A program made the position numbers and the translations under genes. The notes under the pieces were generated by a model, which saw nothing but the letters and a program-made list of their open reading frames with translations, did not search any database and had not been told where the DNA came from. Shown here piece after piece: positions 11,574 to 23,593 of a DNA stretch of 64,000 bases. Each line of letters begins with the position of its first letter. The stretch's first letter is position 1. Source of the stretch: Raffaelea ambrosiae (lineage: Eukaryota > Ascomycota > Sordariomycetes > Ophiostomatales > Ophiostomataceae); NCBI GenBank assembly GCA_002778195.1, contig PCDI01000004.1, forward strand, positions 1,496,733 through 1,560,732, written 5' to 3'.

Positions 11574-13013
11574 CGTGCCCAGCTCCTGCGATGAGAAAGA
11601 AAGGGCGAGGAAAGAAGACAGCACGAAGGGAAGCAAACAGAGACGAAGAAGGGACAAGTGAGCAGAGGAAAAGAAGAATGGACAAAGAAGCAGTACACGA
11701 TCTGTGGGAAAGGGGTGGGGTGTCTGATCAAAAGCAAAAGACTTTGCAGGCCCGATCACGTCTCCCAGAGACGTGGATATGGAGAGTCTAGTGGTCTTCG
11801 CTGTTCTCGGGTTTGGAAGACTGTCTCTCTTTTTCTCTTTTTCTTTTTTTTCCTACGAGGGGTGTGTGCGTCGCCCACGTAGTATATATTCATGCCAGAA
11901 GACGAAGACGATCCCAAGAAATGAGACAAGAAAAACTGGGCCAACAACGCTTCGGAAGCCGACAGACGTAGCATGAAGACTAAGCGGGAGGTCTTTCCAA
12001 AAAAAAACAAAAAAAAAACAAAAACGACGCTTGTCCTTATTGACAGTGCCAAATGAGAATATCTCGGTTATGTCGACGATTGAGAGAGGCGAGAGCCCAC
12101 GCTGTGGAGTGGCATCGACGAACGGGGGGGTGTGTGTGTGGCAAGGGTGTGAGGGGGGGGGAAGCGTGGGCGTCCGTCGAGAAGGGGGGGGCAGCGGATA
12201 TGAGTAGGCTGTCAAGACGACGGACTTCCCAGAACAGGTCTTGTGTGTGTTTGGCTCCCCGTTGTTGAGACAGCGATATGGTCTGTCTGCCCAGCACGGG
12301 ATTCATGACACTACTTGGGGGTGGCTTGCTTGTTGGCCTCCAGACTAGTGTGGGATGGCTGTAAGGGCCACGAGGGTCCCAGGGTTTTCTATTTTTCTTT
12401 ATTTCTTCTGCTCCTTCTCGTTCGACCCCTGTTGACGCTTTCCAATCCCCCGTTGGCGGTTGGCAAGAGGCAAGAGCAAAAAGTGGCCATGGTCTTTCTT
12501 GTCAACGAGACCGAGCGTTCTCTTCTCTGGTCCGGCTCGTCTTTTTTTCTGGCGGCTGTCTGGTTTCCCGGCCTGGGAGGAAGGGGGGCGTTTTTGGATT
12601 GCTTCAGCCAGTAGTTGCTTTCCAACATACCAAAAACCCCAATGCCCCTTTTGGTGTTGCCCTCCGGTATGGTTACCTCGCCTCTCCTCGCTACCGTCGG
12701 CACACGAGCACACGAGCACACAGTCCTGACACTAACAGCTTTTCGTGCATGCGGGTGCCTCCCACACAGCTGCGCTATGCCCATGCCTTTGTGTCCTCAT
12801 GCTCTTGTGTTCTGGCTCGGGCGCCGTGCAGAGACAATTACAGAGAACCGCTGATCCTGCCCGGATTAGGTAGGTTAGGAGCCGAGGGAGCAGACACTAA
12901 AATCCGTCTGTCTTCTTGTTCATCGTCTGGGCAGGCGCTTTCCGCTGGAATGGGAAGGGATTTACGTCAAAAGTCAATGTAACTGCAGGGGGGGAGAAAG
13001 GTTAAAAAAAAAG

Positions 13014-13032
13014 AAGAAGAAGAAGAAGAAGC
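13014..13032 (+). repeat. (AAG)n microsatellite
   Basis: Six GAA/AAG units following an A9 run in the gene-poor region. Confidence 0.8.
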
Positions 13033-13448
13033 TGTGCGGAACATGGGCCTTAGTTTCTTGCTGGTCTAGACGTTCTTCTCACATCAGCACTTGTGCGTGG
13101 TTCTGGTTTGTCTGCGTTCATGCATATTCCGTCTAGGTCCGCCGAAGACCAAAGAAAAAGAAAAGAAGCTTCAACGCACCCAAAGTACAGGCCTTCTGGT
13201 CCAGCCACTCCGAGACAGTGGCCCGTTGCTTGGCAGCGTGTCAGCCTGCCGTCCAGTCATGACAGTGCAGCCAGAACTGAAACCAAGAAAAAGACTAACA
13301 AAAAAAAATCGAGTGTAAGGGAATATAATGCATGGTAGCGGGTAGTAGCACAGCCCTAGTGACGACGGCCACCCGTAGTGTTGAGTTGGATATATGTATG
13401 TAAGACTCTTGCCTGTTGTGGCTTTGGAGTTGGTCCCGTGATCTAATC

Positions 13449-13473
13449 TTATCAGATAGATGACATCTGATAA
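13449..13473. promoter_or_regulatory. inverted pair of iron-GATA consensus sites (ATCWGATAA)
   Basis: TTATCAGAT (13449-13457) and ATCTGATAA (13465-13473) are exact reverse complements separated by 7 nt. Each matches the 9-base ATCWGATAA consensus of fungal iron-sensing GATA repressors (SreA/SRE). The pair is 1.9 kb upstream of the ferric reductase start codon. Confidence 0.55.
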
Positions 13474-14166
13474 AATAAAGAGCGGAGGCGCTAAATGTTT
13501 TTCGGTTAGTGCTGTGGATCCCGTCCGTGAAATGCAGGACCCAAGTGCGAAATGCCGACGTCGGGAGGTTGTTGCAGGGAAGATTGGTTCGGCCAACGAA
13601 GGCTGCTTCGTGCTCGCCGCCCACCGTTTGCCGGGTACGGCAAACAAGGGCGCAATGTTGAAAGCTTTTTACGTCCTGGATCCACCACCTCCCACAGCAC
13701 GGCTTTCCCTGCCAGGTTGGGCGAGAAATTCGGCGGCGGGGCGCCGGGAGAGCGATTTACGAAAGCTGACGGCGGTGGATCGCAGCCGCCTGAGACGGCC
13801 ACATATTACATAGTACCTTCCCCGGCTCTCTGTGCAGCATCTGTGCTGGCCCGCCCTTCCTTCTTTTCTGGTTCCTGCGTGAGGCTTTCCCATAACGTCA
13901 ACCAGCTCGTCGTGTTGTATTCTGGCCGTGTCAGACTGGATTCTTGCTGCCTTGGCATTACGCCCATCTGATGCGTTCGGGACAACCCAACATGCCCAGT
14001 AATCTTTGCACCAGAGACTTTCCACATGGTTCATCCGATGCCGATCTTGCCTCGGTCGGCGGGGGGGGTGTGTGCCCGTCGGCACAGCGAACACAGTGGT
14101 GGAGGCAACAAATGCCTCAAGTGTCTGTGGAGCAGCGACTTGTATCTTGCAGGGATTGCACGTTGG

Positions 14167-14182
14167 GTACGAGTACTCGTAC
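14167..14182. repeat. perfect 16-bp palindrome
   Basis: GTACGAGTACTCGTAC equals its own reverse complement and contains the recurring TACGAGTA/TACTCGTA octamer in both orientations. Confidence 0.9.
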
Positions 14183-17179
14183 ATACACGCATAGTACGGG
14201 GCGCTCCGTTGCTTGCTATGAGTGTTTATACAGCGGGATTGGTAGCAGGGTTTTGCTCTCGTCTCATGTCGAGAGCAAGGAAAGAGCAGCGAATGCGAAA
14301 ACAGCCAAAAATTCAAGCCAAAAGGAAAAAAAGCACAAAATTCAAACAAAAGAGGAAGCTGCTCGGTATACGAGCTCTCAATGCCCAAAAGAGCCTATTT
14401 CCGTCACACCTTGGCCCTCTTCCTTCGTGCCCCCCACTTCTCCTGAAGAGTCGACATGCTCTAGTTGCTTGTGTTTGCCGGGCCTTCCAATGGCCTCTTG
14501 GCTATTTGGCGTCTTGGCCAAATAAGCTTTGGCCTTGTCGTTTCCCGCTCGTAGAATAACAAACTCTTGGCAGCACGCATGTTTCGTATATACGAGATAA
14601 AACTGTCCCCAAAGATCACTCACATGCAGGTAAAAAGGGAAAGTGAACATCGTCGATGCAAGGGTATGCCAGGTCGACCTACACCTACCCTCCTGATATC
14701 GAAACAACTCTGCCGCCATTGGCCTGGCCAAGGATGAAAACCTTATGATGATGAATGCCAAGCACACAGGGCAAAGCCAAGAATGAAACAGGCAAGATCG
14801 ACTTTCCGGCACTATCCGGATCAGGACAAAGTGTAAAATGCGCCGACGTGGTGAATGCACCAACGAGCATTCAAAAAGGAAGAGATGCTGGCCAGTGAGT
14901 GAATAGACGAGCTGCTGTCTACACCCGCTCGGCAAGTGCAACGCAAAAGGGGAGGGAAGGCCAGGCCTGAGGTGCGGTCAACGAATGAAGAACAAGCAAA
15001 TTGTTATCATTTTCTTTTTCTTTTTTGGTTCCCAGCTCAGAGCCAATACGAACCGGCTCGACTTTCTAGAATGACCTTGTCGGCGAATCTTTTCTTTTGG
15101 GGGGGGAGCCCCTTTCAGAAAAAGGCAACAATGCCCGTTTAAAAGCGGACGGTACTTTTGCGACGCCGTCGCCCTCCCGCGAATTACACATCCCACCTAC
15201 ATCAGTGGCGCGGAACCCGCACCTAGCCATGGCAGCGTTAGCAGCAAAAAACAAAAAACAAAAAAAAAACTTTAAGAAAAACCGGACGGTGGGGGGAGTT
15301 TGCAAGAAGATGGGCGGGCAAACGTTGCGGACGACGCTCCCTTCCTGGTTAGCCCTTTGGTTTTGGTTTTGGTGGGTTTTTTTTTCAGTTCTTTTACGCT
15401 CAGAGCCGCCTCCTACCACGAGCAGGTAACTGAATCTGGGTGGCACACACGGCAGTGAGCGAGAGAGAGTGTGTGTGTGTGTATCCGTGCATGAATAGTG
15501 CACAAGCCAAGGAAAGTATGGCGAAGAAAATCCACCCGCATTCCGCCTGGGCGGCTGGGCACGCTGTCTAGGAGAGCATCTTATCTTTTAGCGCCCCCCC
15601 CCTTGAGATGGTTCCCGCGGCGAGTGTCCTCTGCGACATTCCGTAGCTTCGCAACATAGTCTGACATGCGTGGTGCAAAGTGTTGGCCCATCTTACACTT
15701 TGGGACTGGGTCGTCTTCCTTCTGTCACATCTGTGGCCAGGGATGCCATGGAGAGACAGCGAAGAACGTACGTTGGACACAGCCGAGATACCAAACCACA
15801 GGCCTTCATTGGGCCAGTCGCCAGGGGATCGGAGCACGCAAGGCTCCGTTTCACCTTCTACAAGCGGCAGGACGTTGATATCTTGCTGTGCCTGCCGTTT
15901 CTAGACACAATACCACCCTGCAGCGACGAGAGCAAAAATGATGGCAGCGGCCCTGTATGGTGGTACTCGACCAATTTCCCGAGCCCTCTTTTGTGTGCCC
16001 AGCTTCTGGCAGGTTGTCGTGTGCGCGTGTGTCTAGCGCCTGGGCACGAGGCCAGAACTACACCTGATGGCGTCTAGCCCGGTGCTTATGCACAATATGC
16101 ATACCGCAATGGTTCGATGGACGATGCTGTGGTCAGCGGGAATGGGGCGCCCGGGCCAGCCGCGATAACACCGAGCCAGCCTGCCAAGATCGCCGTTGTA
16201 ATCAGACACAACTCGTAGTACGAGTAAGATGCCAAAGAAAAAAACCACCCCAACAGAACCCCCCACTCCCTTGGCAAGCCAGGCTTGTCTTCGGGTCCAA
16301 CCCCGAGCTGTGTGTTGAAGACAAGCTTTCTAGTTCTCTTTGTTTTTTCCTTGGCCGAATGGCAAGCCAAACTCCCGTTTCTGTCGTGTCAAGAAAATCG
16401 ACACAAGCGTTGCCGAGCTGGGCTACGCCTTCGCGTTTCGTTTCACCCCATTTCGGACGGAAGACAGCCGTGCAAGATACTATCGTTGCATAGCAAGTTG
16501 AACATCGTAGATGCGTTCGTGCGACATGCACCCATACCCATGCTCTGGTCCAGTTCTGTGCTCCCGTTCCAGCAGATAAGTAATACTCCTTTGCGGAAGT
16601 CTGGTTCTGCTAACCGAGCCATGCAAGGAGACCCAATGCAAGGGCGTGGGATAGCGAAATAAGAAACCAAACAGGAAATAAAAGACCATCTGATTGGCTA
16701 CCCTGAGGACTTTTTCCCCTTCTGCGCCTGCTGAGATAGTACATATGTAGTTTGTCGACACACATCTGCCCCACGGGCATGGGGGGCCACACCAACCAGA
16801 TGATGCTGTGGCTGACTACCGATTGATGCTGCATGTCCTGGGCATCGGGAACGATTCTTCCTCTGCCTCGCATTTGAAATGCAAACCCATTTCCCCCCCC
16901 CTTTTTCCTCATCGCTTCATCGTGCAATCATGTACAAAGTAGAATAAGCACGGCAGGTTCTTCACACCTTCTCTCCCCAACAAAAACACACCGGGACAAC
17001 GTGAAAGATGGCAGTGGCCTGCAAGTGCCGATGCCATGCGTGTATTGTTGCCCAGCACGCTGTTGACTGACAGGCGCAGCAGCTCTCGTCAGATACGCGT
17101 GCACCCGAAAAGTCGCTGTTTGCTAGCCCCGGAAGACGGCGCATACGACGAGCAGGGTGCAAACTGGAAGTACCGAGGT

Positions 17180-17228
17180 ACTGATGGATAAGATGTTGAT
17201 GGATAAGATGCACTGATGGATTAGATGG
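17180..17228 (+). repeat. three tandem copies of a ~16-nt unit
   Basis: Units read ACTGATGGATAAGATG, TTGATGGATAAGATG and CACTGATGGATTAGATGG. The first two contain GGATAA. Confidence 0.85.
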
Positions 17229-20200
17229 CATCACAAGGGCTGACGCGCCGGGCCTGCTCCGGAATCAGCAGGCACTAGGACGGAAAAGCAGTGGCCTCAT
17301 CAGAAGGCAACACAAAATTGAAAAAAAGGATGAGGGTGTCTGCCCGTTGCAGCCAAAACACGGCTACTTGAGAGAGTTTTTTTCCCCCCTTTCTATTACC
17401 CTCCCACGTATTCCCAGGCGTCGTTGCTTAGCACAAGCGTACGGTCGGCGCACCCTGCCATGCCGTTTGTACTCGTACACGGTATCTTTCGTGTCTGTAG
17501 ACGCTTGCATCCCAAGAGACCTAGTCTGAAGTAAATGTGGGAAGAGGAAGCACACTAGAACGTATTTTACTCCCGCGGGAGGGTCTGCGGAGGATCTGTT
17601 GATGACCTCTGTTTTTCTTTTCTTTGGCTACAGCATATTCTTTTTTTTTTTCATCACTCATCGAAAAGAAATTTGGCCCTCGTCTTCCTCTGGGGTGGCA
17701 GCTCTTACTAAGGGTTGACCGAATACACAAAGTAGGGAGTTTGATTAGATGGGGGAATGCCATGCATCCAATTCGCTTGAAGTCGAAGTACAGAGCGCAA
17801 AAAAAAAACAAAAAAAAATAGGGGAGCAGTCTTGCCTGGTGTGCGGCAAATAGAACAAGGACAACGTCCACTGCGGACCAATAGCAACGAACCGAACTGC
17901 TCTACAAGATGTAGCTCCAGCTCAAACCGTCCCCTTGCAGCCATCGGCTCGCTGCTAGCTTAGCCAACTAGGAAAGAAGCCGGCCCTATTCCAAGGATGC
18001 TGAAAACTTTTCAGTCTTTCCCAAGACCAAAAAGAAAAGAAAAAGAAAACACATATGGAAATACAGGAGGCAGGAATACTCGCACAATTATCGTGGAGGC
18101 GTGGGCAGTCCACCTGTGCTAGCCAGACTAAAATTATGGTTTATCAACGACGGCCTCGTAATGTCAAGGGTTTGGCAGCCTCAGTCCAACCCCCCCACAC
18201 ACACCGGGACCTCGTCTACTACGAGTCTTCGGGTGTGATTATGCAATGTATCTTGTGATCTCTCGTAGTTTCTCGTAGCCGGCCACAAGAGTGTGGCATT
18301 CATTGTCTCGACAATCCCGGGAGGGATTTGACAGAAGACGCTTGGCCCCAAAGGGCCTACAATGGTTTGTGTCCGGCCAAATGCACAAAAGGACCCAGCC
18401 AACACCACATGAGACCTCAACCCTTGAGCAGAGACATGAGAATATTGGCCTCCTGGGAATGGCGAGATCCATGGAAATATGACTGCGTTGGCCTAGTCTC
18501 CAGCATCCATGCCTACAGACTTTCGGAGATGGCCACTTGCCCCCATCCCGTATGCAGTCTGCCTTGCTCTATCGCATATGCAGCACGGCGAGCCCGCCGA
18601 GGCCGGGACTTCCATGTAAGGCCTGTGAAATTTTCATGCATCACATGATCCTTATCTGGACGGAGCCTGCGTCCTATTCTATTGAATGTACTGTCAACCT
18701 CATTGGATGATCCTGTGTGTTTAGCTTCCATGCGCATCTGAAAACCGGCAGAAATGCAGCCATCGGAGGTGACCCGCTCTCATTCGGTCTACTCGACACT
18801 ACCCTCGCGTAAATATCAAATAGCACACCATCGAAAGCAGTATTCCATGACCAAAATAGCCCCCTGCAATGGATATGACCGCATCGAGACGCAACCCTTC
18901 TCTGTAAGTAATCACGTGACATTAACCTTCATGTCTCGAGACGGCATCTGTAGACATTGCCTTCCGGTAGAAAGTTCAGAAGGGGGGAATGGATGGACTT
19001 TTCAATGTCAATGTGTTGTGCGTAAATATATGGAGTGTGGCCGGCCGAACGGACAATCAAAATACAACGTAGGTTCGGGTAACATGGTTTGAGATCTCAT
19101 CTGGAGAGACAAATATTGGCACAGCAAAATGCGAAGCAGGCTGATCTGTTTACTTGAGCCGCAAGTTGTAATTCTCATGAAGTGGTTGCACATTGTGGCA
19201 ATATGAAACCGCCGAAAAGGCACAGGGGTGGATTTCAAGATACTAGAGCTGAACCATGGTTGTGCAGCTGCAACACATGCAGAGCATCACTGCGGTGCAA
19301 TGTTTGCGTACTGTATATATTGCAGTTTGTAGCGATACAAAACCTTTTTTTTTTTGGTATGGACAGACCTATGCCAGTTTCAAATTCATTACAGAGATCA
19401 GACGAGGACGATTGCCAGAAACAGCGGCCGTAACCAGATCTCTTGAATACAAGATGATACAGCAGCTATCAGGCCGGAAAGCGTACAGAAACTAAAGAGG
19501 ATTTTTTTTGTTTGTTCGTTTGTTCACGGTCGCTACCCATCGATCCATTTCTGGAGGCAGAGTTACCGACTTTGCTGCAGCTTTGCACAATCCTTGTCAT
19601 TCATCCCGCAGAGCGACGAAACCAAAATATCCGAGATACCACAGCATGGAGGATTCGCTGAGGCCTCGAGGCTCATGCAAGGCCGGGTATCACAGAGCAA
19701 ACGCTGGGCGCTGTAGTGGTCAAACTCGAAGGGGGGAGGAAGGCCTATGACTCCAGCTTCGCGGTGATTGTTACATTTACCCACTCGGTTTCTACGCAAA
19801 GGTGTACAGTTGCATCGACATGCACGTGTGAATCTTGGAATTGGCATTCTCCACATCCAAACTTACCGGTCCCCATAATAAGGTAAAGGGTTTCATTGAA
19901 ATTTGCTGGTACAATTGCTGAGACAAACAACAAGGGGGGTCGTTTGCAACGGAGGAAGAATGGCATGCCTATTTCATGCTCGAGCGATGCATTTCGTTGA
20001 GTCAGACAGGCAGTTTCCTTCATTTTGATTTTGCAGATAAACAGACAGCAATAAAGAATCCAATGGGAGGAAAAAGACCAAACGGCATTCACATGATCAA
20101 ATCACACTTCGCAGAAGGAGAGACGAAGACAAAGATGAGGAGGTAAAAGGAGACACCACATACTTGTATCATTCTTCATTGGTAGATGCCGGCCGGAGTT

Positions 20201-21533
20201 GTGAGTGGTTGTGAGTGTGCTCAGACACGTCTGTTGAAGGCCTCTCTTGGCATCACATACGACCAGTGCAAGGCTCATTGGAAGATACAGCTACCAGAAT
20301 CACAGTAGGAACCACATCAAGGATCAATGTAAGAGCGATTGCAAAAGTTGCAAAGGTTGCAAAATCATTGCCAAAGGATCATCGTGGTATTGACCGTAGA
20401 AAGAACTGCTACAATCACCACCAGACATGCCATGAAGAGTATTTTTAAGAACGACTGTGACAATTACTTTAGACTTACTTTTAAGCAACTCAGTTCAGTG
20501 CATGTTGCTGTGTTTTCACGTTCGACAAGCGTTGGCAGTTTGGCCATGGAGCAGCAACGGAACGCTTCGTTTCGGACCCTGATGGAAGAGGCGAAGGAAC
20601 CCGCAAGGCAATTGCTACGGTTCTGACAAAGTGTTTAGATATGTGATTTTGCAAGATGGCTGGGCACATTGGTATGCCAACTTCCAACTGGAGTTGTTGT
20701 GCACAGGGCCGGGTGTTTGTGTTTCAGAGCTGCGTCAATGGGCCGAGTTGGCAACTGGCGCGTCCCAGCCATAGAAAGCTGTGTACAGCCGCGATTCGAA
20801 TTGATTGTTTTCGGGCAGTTGACTTTCTTTTTGAGTGAATGGAGGCTCTCGAGAACCGACTCTGGAAGAGAACGCGAAATCTTTCCATTCTGAGCAAATG
20901 GGTGAGCAATTGACAGAATTGGCAGTTTATGCCGCTGTAGAGTCTTCCTTCTGCTACTTCGCGAACGACGCGTGCAAGGATAAAGAGGAAAAAGAAAAGG
21001 GGGGTGATTGAACGATACTGCAGGTATTATCGCCAGGGCTTTTGTGGACGAGTCGCGTCGAGCTCAGAGTCTCAAGCGGGCAAAACGTACGAGCTCCAAA
21101 AGAGAGCTGTGCTCGCCATTGCAAAGTCAGATGCACTCCAAGGAGAGGGCTAATTTCCCAATGTCCCGCTGGAGGGCGCAAGGCCCGGAAGGGTAAAATT
21201 TCCCAGAAGGGCAAGCACGCGAGCCGAGCGAAAAAAGATTAGTCATTTTGTTCTGTGGTGCTGTAGCATTGTTGCAGCTGGCTTGACACGTGAAAGCTGC
21301 TCTGTTGCAACCTGGGCAGTGCACTGGAAGCAAAAATGCCGGCCCCAATCGGCTCCCCAGAGGGGAGGGGGGGGAAACAGAGGGGAAATACAGGGGGGGG
21401 GAAGGCCTGGAAAGTGTGGGGAAAACAGAATGGGCAGGGCGGGCGGTACAGTACAGCCGACCATTGGTACTCGGTGATCTGGGCGGGCGGGCTGATTTCT
21501 GTGTCTGGGTTAGTGATACATAGTAACAACTTA

Positions 21534-21539
21534 CCTCGG
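21534..21539 (+). promoter_or_regulatory. CCTCGG, possible FarA/FarB fatty-acid response site
   Basis: CCTCGG lies 327 bp upstream of the PMP47 ATG. It is the core bound by the FarA/FarB regulators of peroxisomal and beta-oxidation genes in Aspergillus. A 6-mer occurs by chance in GC-rich DNA, so only the pairing with a peroxisomal gene makes it notable. Confidence 0.3.
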
Positions 21540-21822
21540 CTTAGACCAGCCGAGCATTTCGTTTTCCCCTGCCAAAGAAGGGAGTTCCAACGTCGTCACA
21601 GGGAGAGGAGTCAGGAACACGGTGAGTTTGGCAAAACAAACAAAAAAAAAAGAGGCCGACATACGAGAATCAACTGAACCAAGGACAAAGCATTGAAGTC
21701 GAAAAAGAAGAAGAAGAAGAAGAACCTCATCGACAGCGAATTTCCGTGCAGCCTTCCGGTGACGACATTTCCTCCATCATCCTCGCCCGCAACGAACAAT
21801 AGCCTCCTACTCCATTCTTCCA

Positions 21823-21850
21823 TATATATATATATATACACACATATATA
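21823..21850 (+). repeat. (TA)n/(CA)n microsatellite in the PMP47 leader
   Basis: An alternating TATATA..CACATATATA run ends 15 bp before the PMP47 ATG, inside the likely 5' UTR. Confidence 0.85.
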
Positions 21851-21865
21851 GACCCCCCGAAGGCC

Positions 21866-23094
21866 ATGGCTCCCGTTGCTTCGAAACCCGTCGAGGAGAC
21901 GACGACGACAACACCGGCGCCCCTGCCCGCCAACGACAATGTCGCCCACGCCATTGCGGGCGCCGGCGGCGGCATCCTCTCGACCGTCCTGACCTACCCG
22001 CTGATCACGCTGTCGACGCGCGCGCAGGTCGAGTCGCGCCGCGCCGACTCGTCGTTCCTGGCCGCCGTCGAGCGCATCGTCGCGCGCGAGGGCGTGCAGG
22101 GCCTGTACGCCGGCCTCGACTCGGCCGTCTTCGGCATCGGCATCACCAACTTTGTGTACTACTACTGGTACGAGTGGACCCGCGCCTTCTTTGAGCGCGC
22201 CGCGGCGGCGCGCGGCGGCAGCGGCCGGGTCGCCGGCCGTCTGACGACCGTCGAGTCCATGATGGCCGGCGCCCTGGCCGGGTCGGCCACGGTGATTCTG
22301 ACGAACCCGATCTGGGTCGTGAACACGCGCATGACCACGCGCCGCCGGCCGCCGCCGACCGCCACTACCACCACCACCGCCACGGCGGACGAGACCGATG
22401 CCAAGTCGGTGGCGTCGTCGGTGGTCTCGTCGACGTCCAACAAGACGGACGAGGAGACCGGGGCCGTGGTGGTGTCCGAGGAGGAGACGAAGACGAAGAA
22501 GAAGACGGCCGCCGCCCAGGGACCCGCGAAAGCGATGGCGCCCAAAGCGGGCCGGGTCACCACGCTGGGCACGCTCCTGGCGCTGCTGCGCGAGGAGGGC
22601 CCGCAGGCGCTGTTTGCGGGCGTCGTGCCGGCGCTGGTGCTGGTCATCAACCCCATCCTGCAGTACACGCTGTTTGAGCAGCTCAAGAACGCGGTGCAGA
22701 AGCGGCGCGGCAGCAACGCGCCCATCACGCCGGCCATGGCCTTTGTGCTGGGCGCGCTGGGCAAGCTGTTTGCCACCGGCATCACGTACCCCTACATCAC
22801 CGTCAAGAGCCGCATGCACGTGTCCAAGGAGCGCAACACCGGCGTCACCGCCGCGCTGAAGCAGGTCATTGCCAACGAGGGCTACGCTGGCCTGTACAAG
22901 GGTAGGCCAACCTCCCCCCCCCCCCCCCTATGGCACTCTTCCCAGACGCTTTTCATACTAACAACAGCACAGGCATCGGCCCCAAGATCACCCAGAGCGT
23001 GCTGACCGCGGCGTTCCTGTTCGCCTTCAAGGACGTGCTGTATGCCCAGACCGTGCGCCTGCGGTCGCGGGTGGCCACCAAGGCGCTGGCATAG
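21866..23094 (+). CDS. PMP47: peroxisomal adenine-nucleotide/cofactor carrier (PMP47/ANT1, SLC25A17 type)
   Basis: Two exons: 21866..22901 and 22973..23094, 385 aa. The 71-nt intron has a perfect TACTAAC branch site and splits a Gly codon. The start ATG lies in GGCCATGG context. It is a mitochondrial-carrier-family protein with three repeats, carrying motifs diagnostic of the peroxisomal subfamily: LTYPLITLSTRAQ (repeat 1), LTNPIWVVNTRM (repeat 2) and TYPYITVKSRM (repeat 3). Members import ATP (and, in some species, CoA/NAD) into peroxisomes to support fatty-acid activation and beta-oxidation. The loop after helix 3 carries a ~90-residue Thr/Ser/Lys/Glu-rich insert (nt ~22345-22560), which accounts for its length over the ~300-residue family norm. 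Faces its left neighbour across the 10 kb gap and converges with MAK10. Confidence 0.9.
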
Positions 23095-23593
23095 AAGGGC
23101 TGGACGTGACCGAGTATCGGGAGATCATGGAATGGGAGGCGGGGTGGAAGAGGCAGGACGGAAGCAAAGGGAAGGGAGCGAAGTCGAGAGAGCCGGAGCG
23201 AGAGAGAGACATGGGGAGAGCGAAAAGGAGACGCAGACAACCCACTCGTTTTTTTCTTGTTATATAGACATCTTTTTTTTATCTTTTTGTTTATTATATC
23301 CTACGCAAGACATGCAAAACCCCAACAAAAGAAAGAAAGACGATGGCGAGGCGGTGGTCTGTATTTGTATACAAGAACGAAATGAAAGAGAGAGAAAAAA
23401 AGGAGAGAGACACACGAGTTGTGGCATGTCTAGTTACTATTGTTTGTGCATATCTACGAACCGCAATTGCTGCTCCCCGATAACTAGTTATGGCATGGGA
23501 AAGGCTGTAAAAACGTGTGGCTCGGGAAATTTCCGTTCTGCTTCTGTTTGCTTCTGTTGCCTGGAACGGTTACAACCCCCCCCCAAAATTCTC
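23095..23593. other. convergent spacer between PMP47 and MAK10
   Basis: 499 bp between two stop codons, with purine-rich and T-rich stretches typical of 3' UTRs. No gene seen. Confidence 0.7.

Larger units (their letters stand above)
11574..21865. other. 10.3 kb gene-poor region between divergent genes
   Basis: It lies between the ferric reductase start (-) and the PMP47 start (+). I read the open frames on both strands (largest about 240 residues) and recognised no domain, intron-linked exon chain, transposase, reverse transcriptase, tRNA or rRNA. Base composition is clearly less GC-rich than the genes, most so at ~18-20.6 kb. It holds the iron-GATA palindrome (13449-13473), several single GATA elements (~14596, 15580, 16576, 17187, 17203, 18652), a perfect 16-bp palindrome (14167-14182), three 16-nt repeats (17180-17228) and G-rich runs (12125-12190, 21360-21410). 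It could hold long promoter elements, non-coding RNA or decayed genes; the sequence alone does not decide. Confidence 0.6.

Noticed and set aside
13171..13647. 158-codon open frame on the - strand in the gene-poor region
   Set aside because: No recognisable motif and it overlaps the GATA palindrome; length is compatible with chance.
16105..16125. GGTTCGAT, a possible tRNA T-arm (B box)
   Set aside because: No following pyrimidines of the B-box consensus, and no A box or cloverleaf could be fitted around it.
20248..20330. CATACGACCA-like start reminiscent of a dispersed fungal 5S rRNA gene
   Set aside because: Only the first ~10 bases resemble 5S; the internal control region and 3' half are absent.
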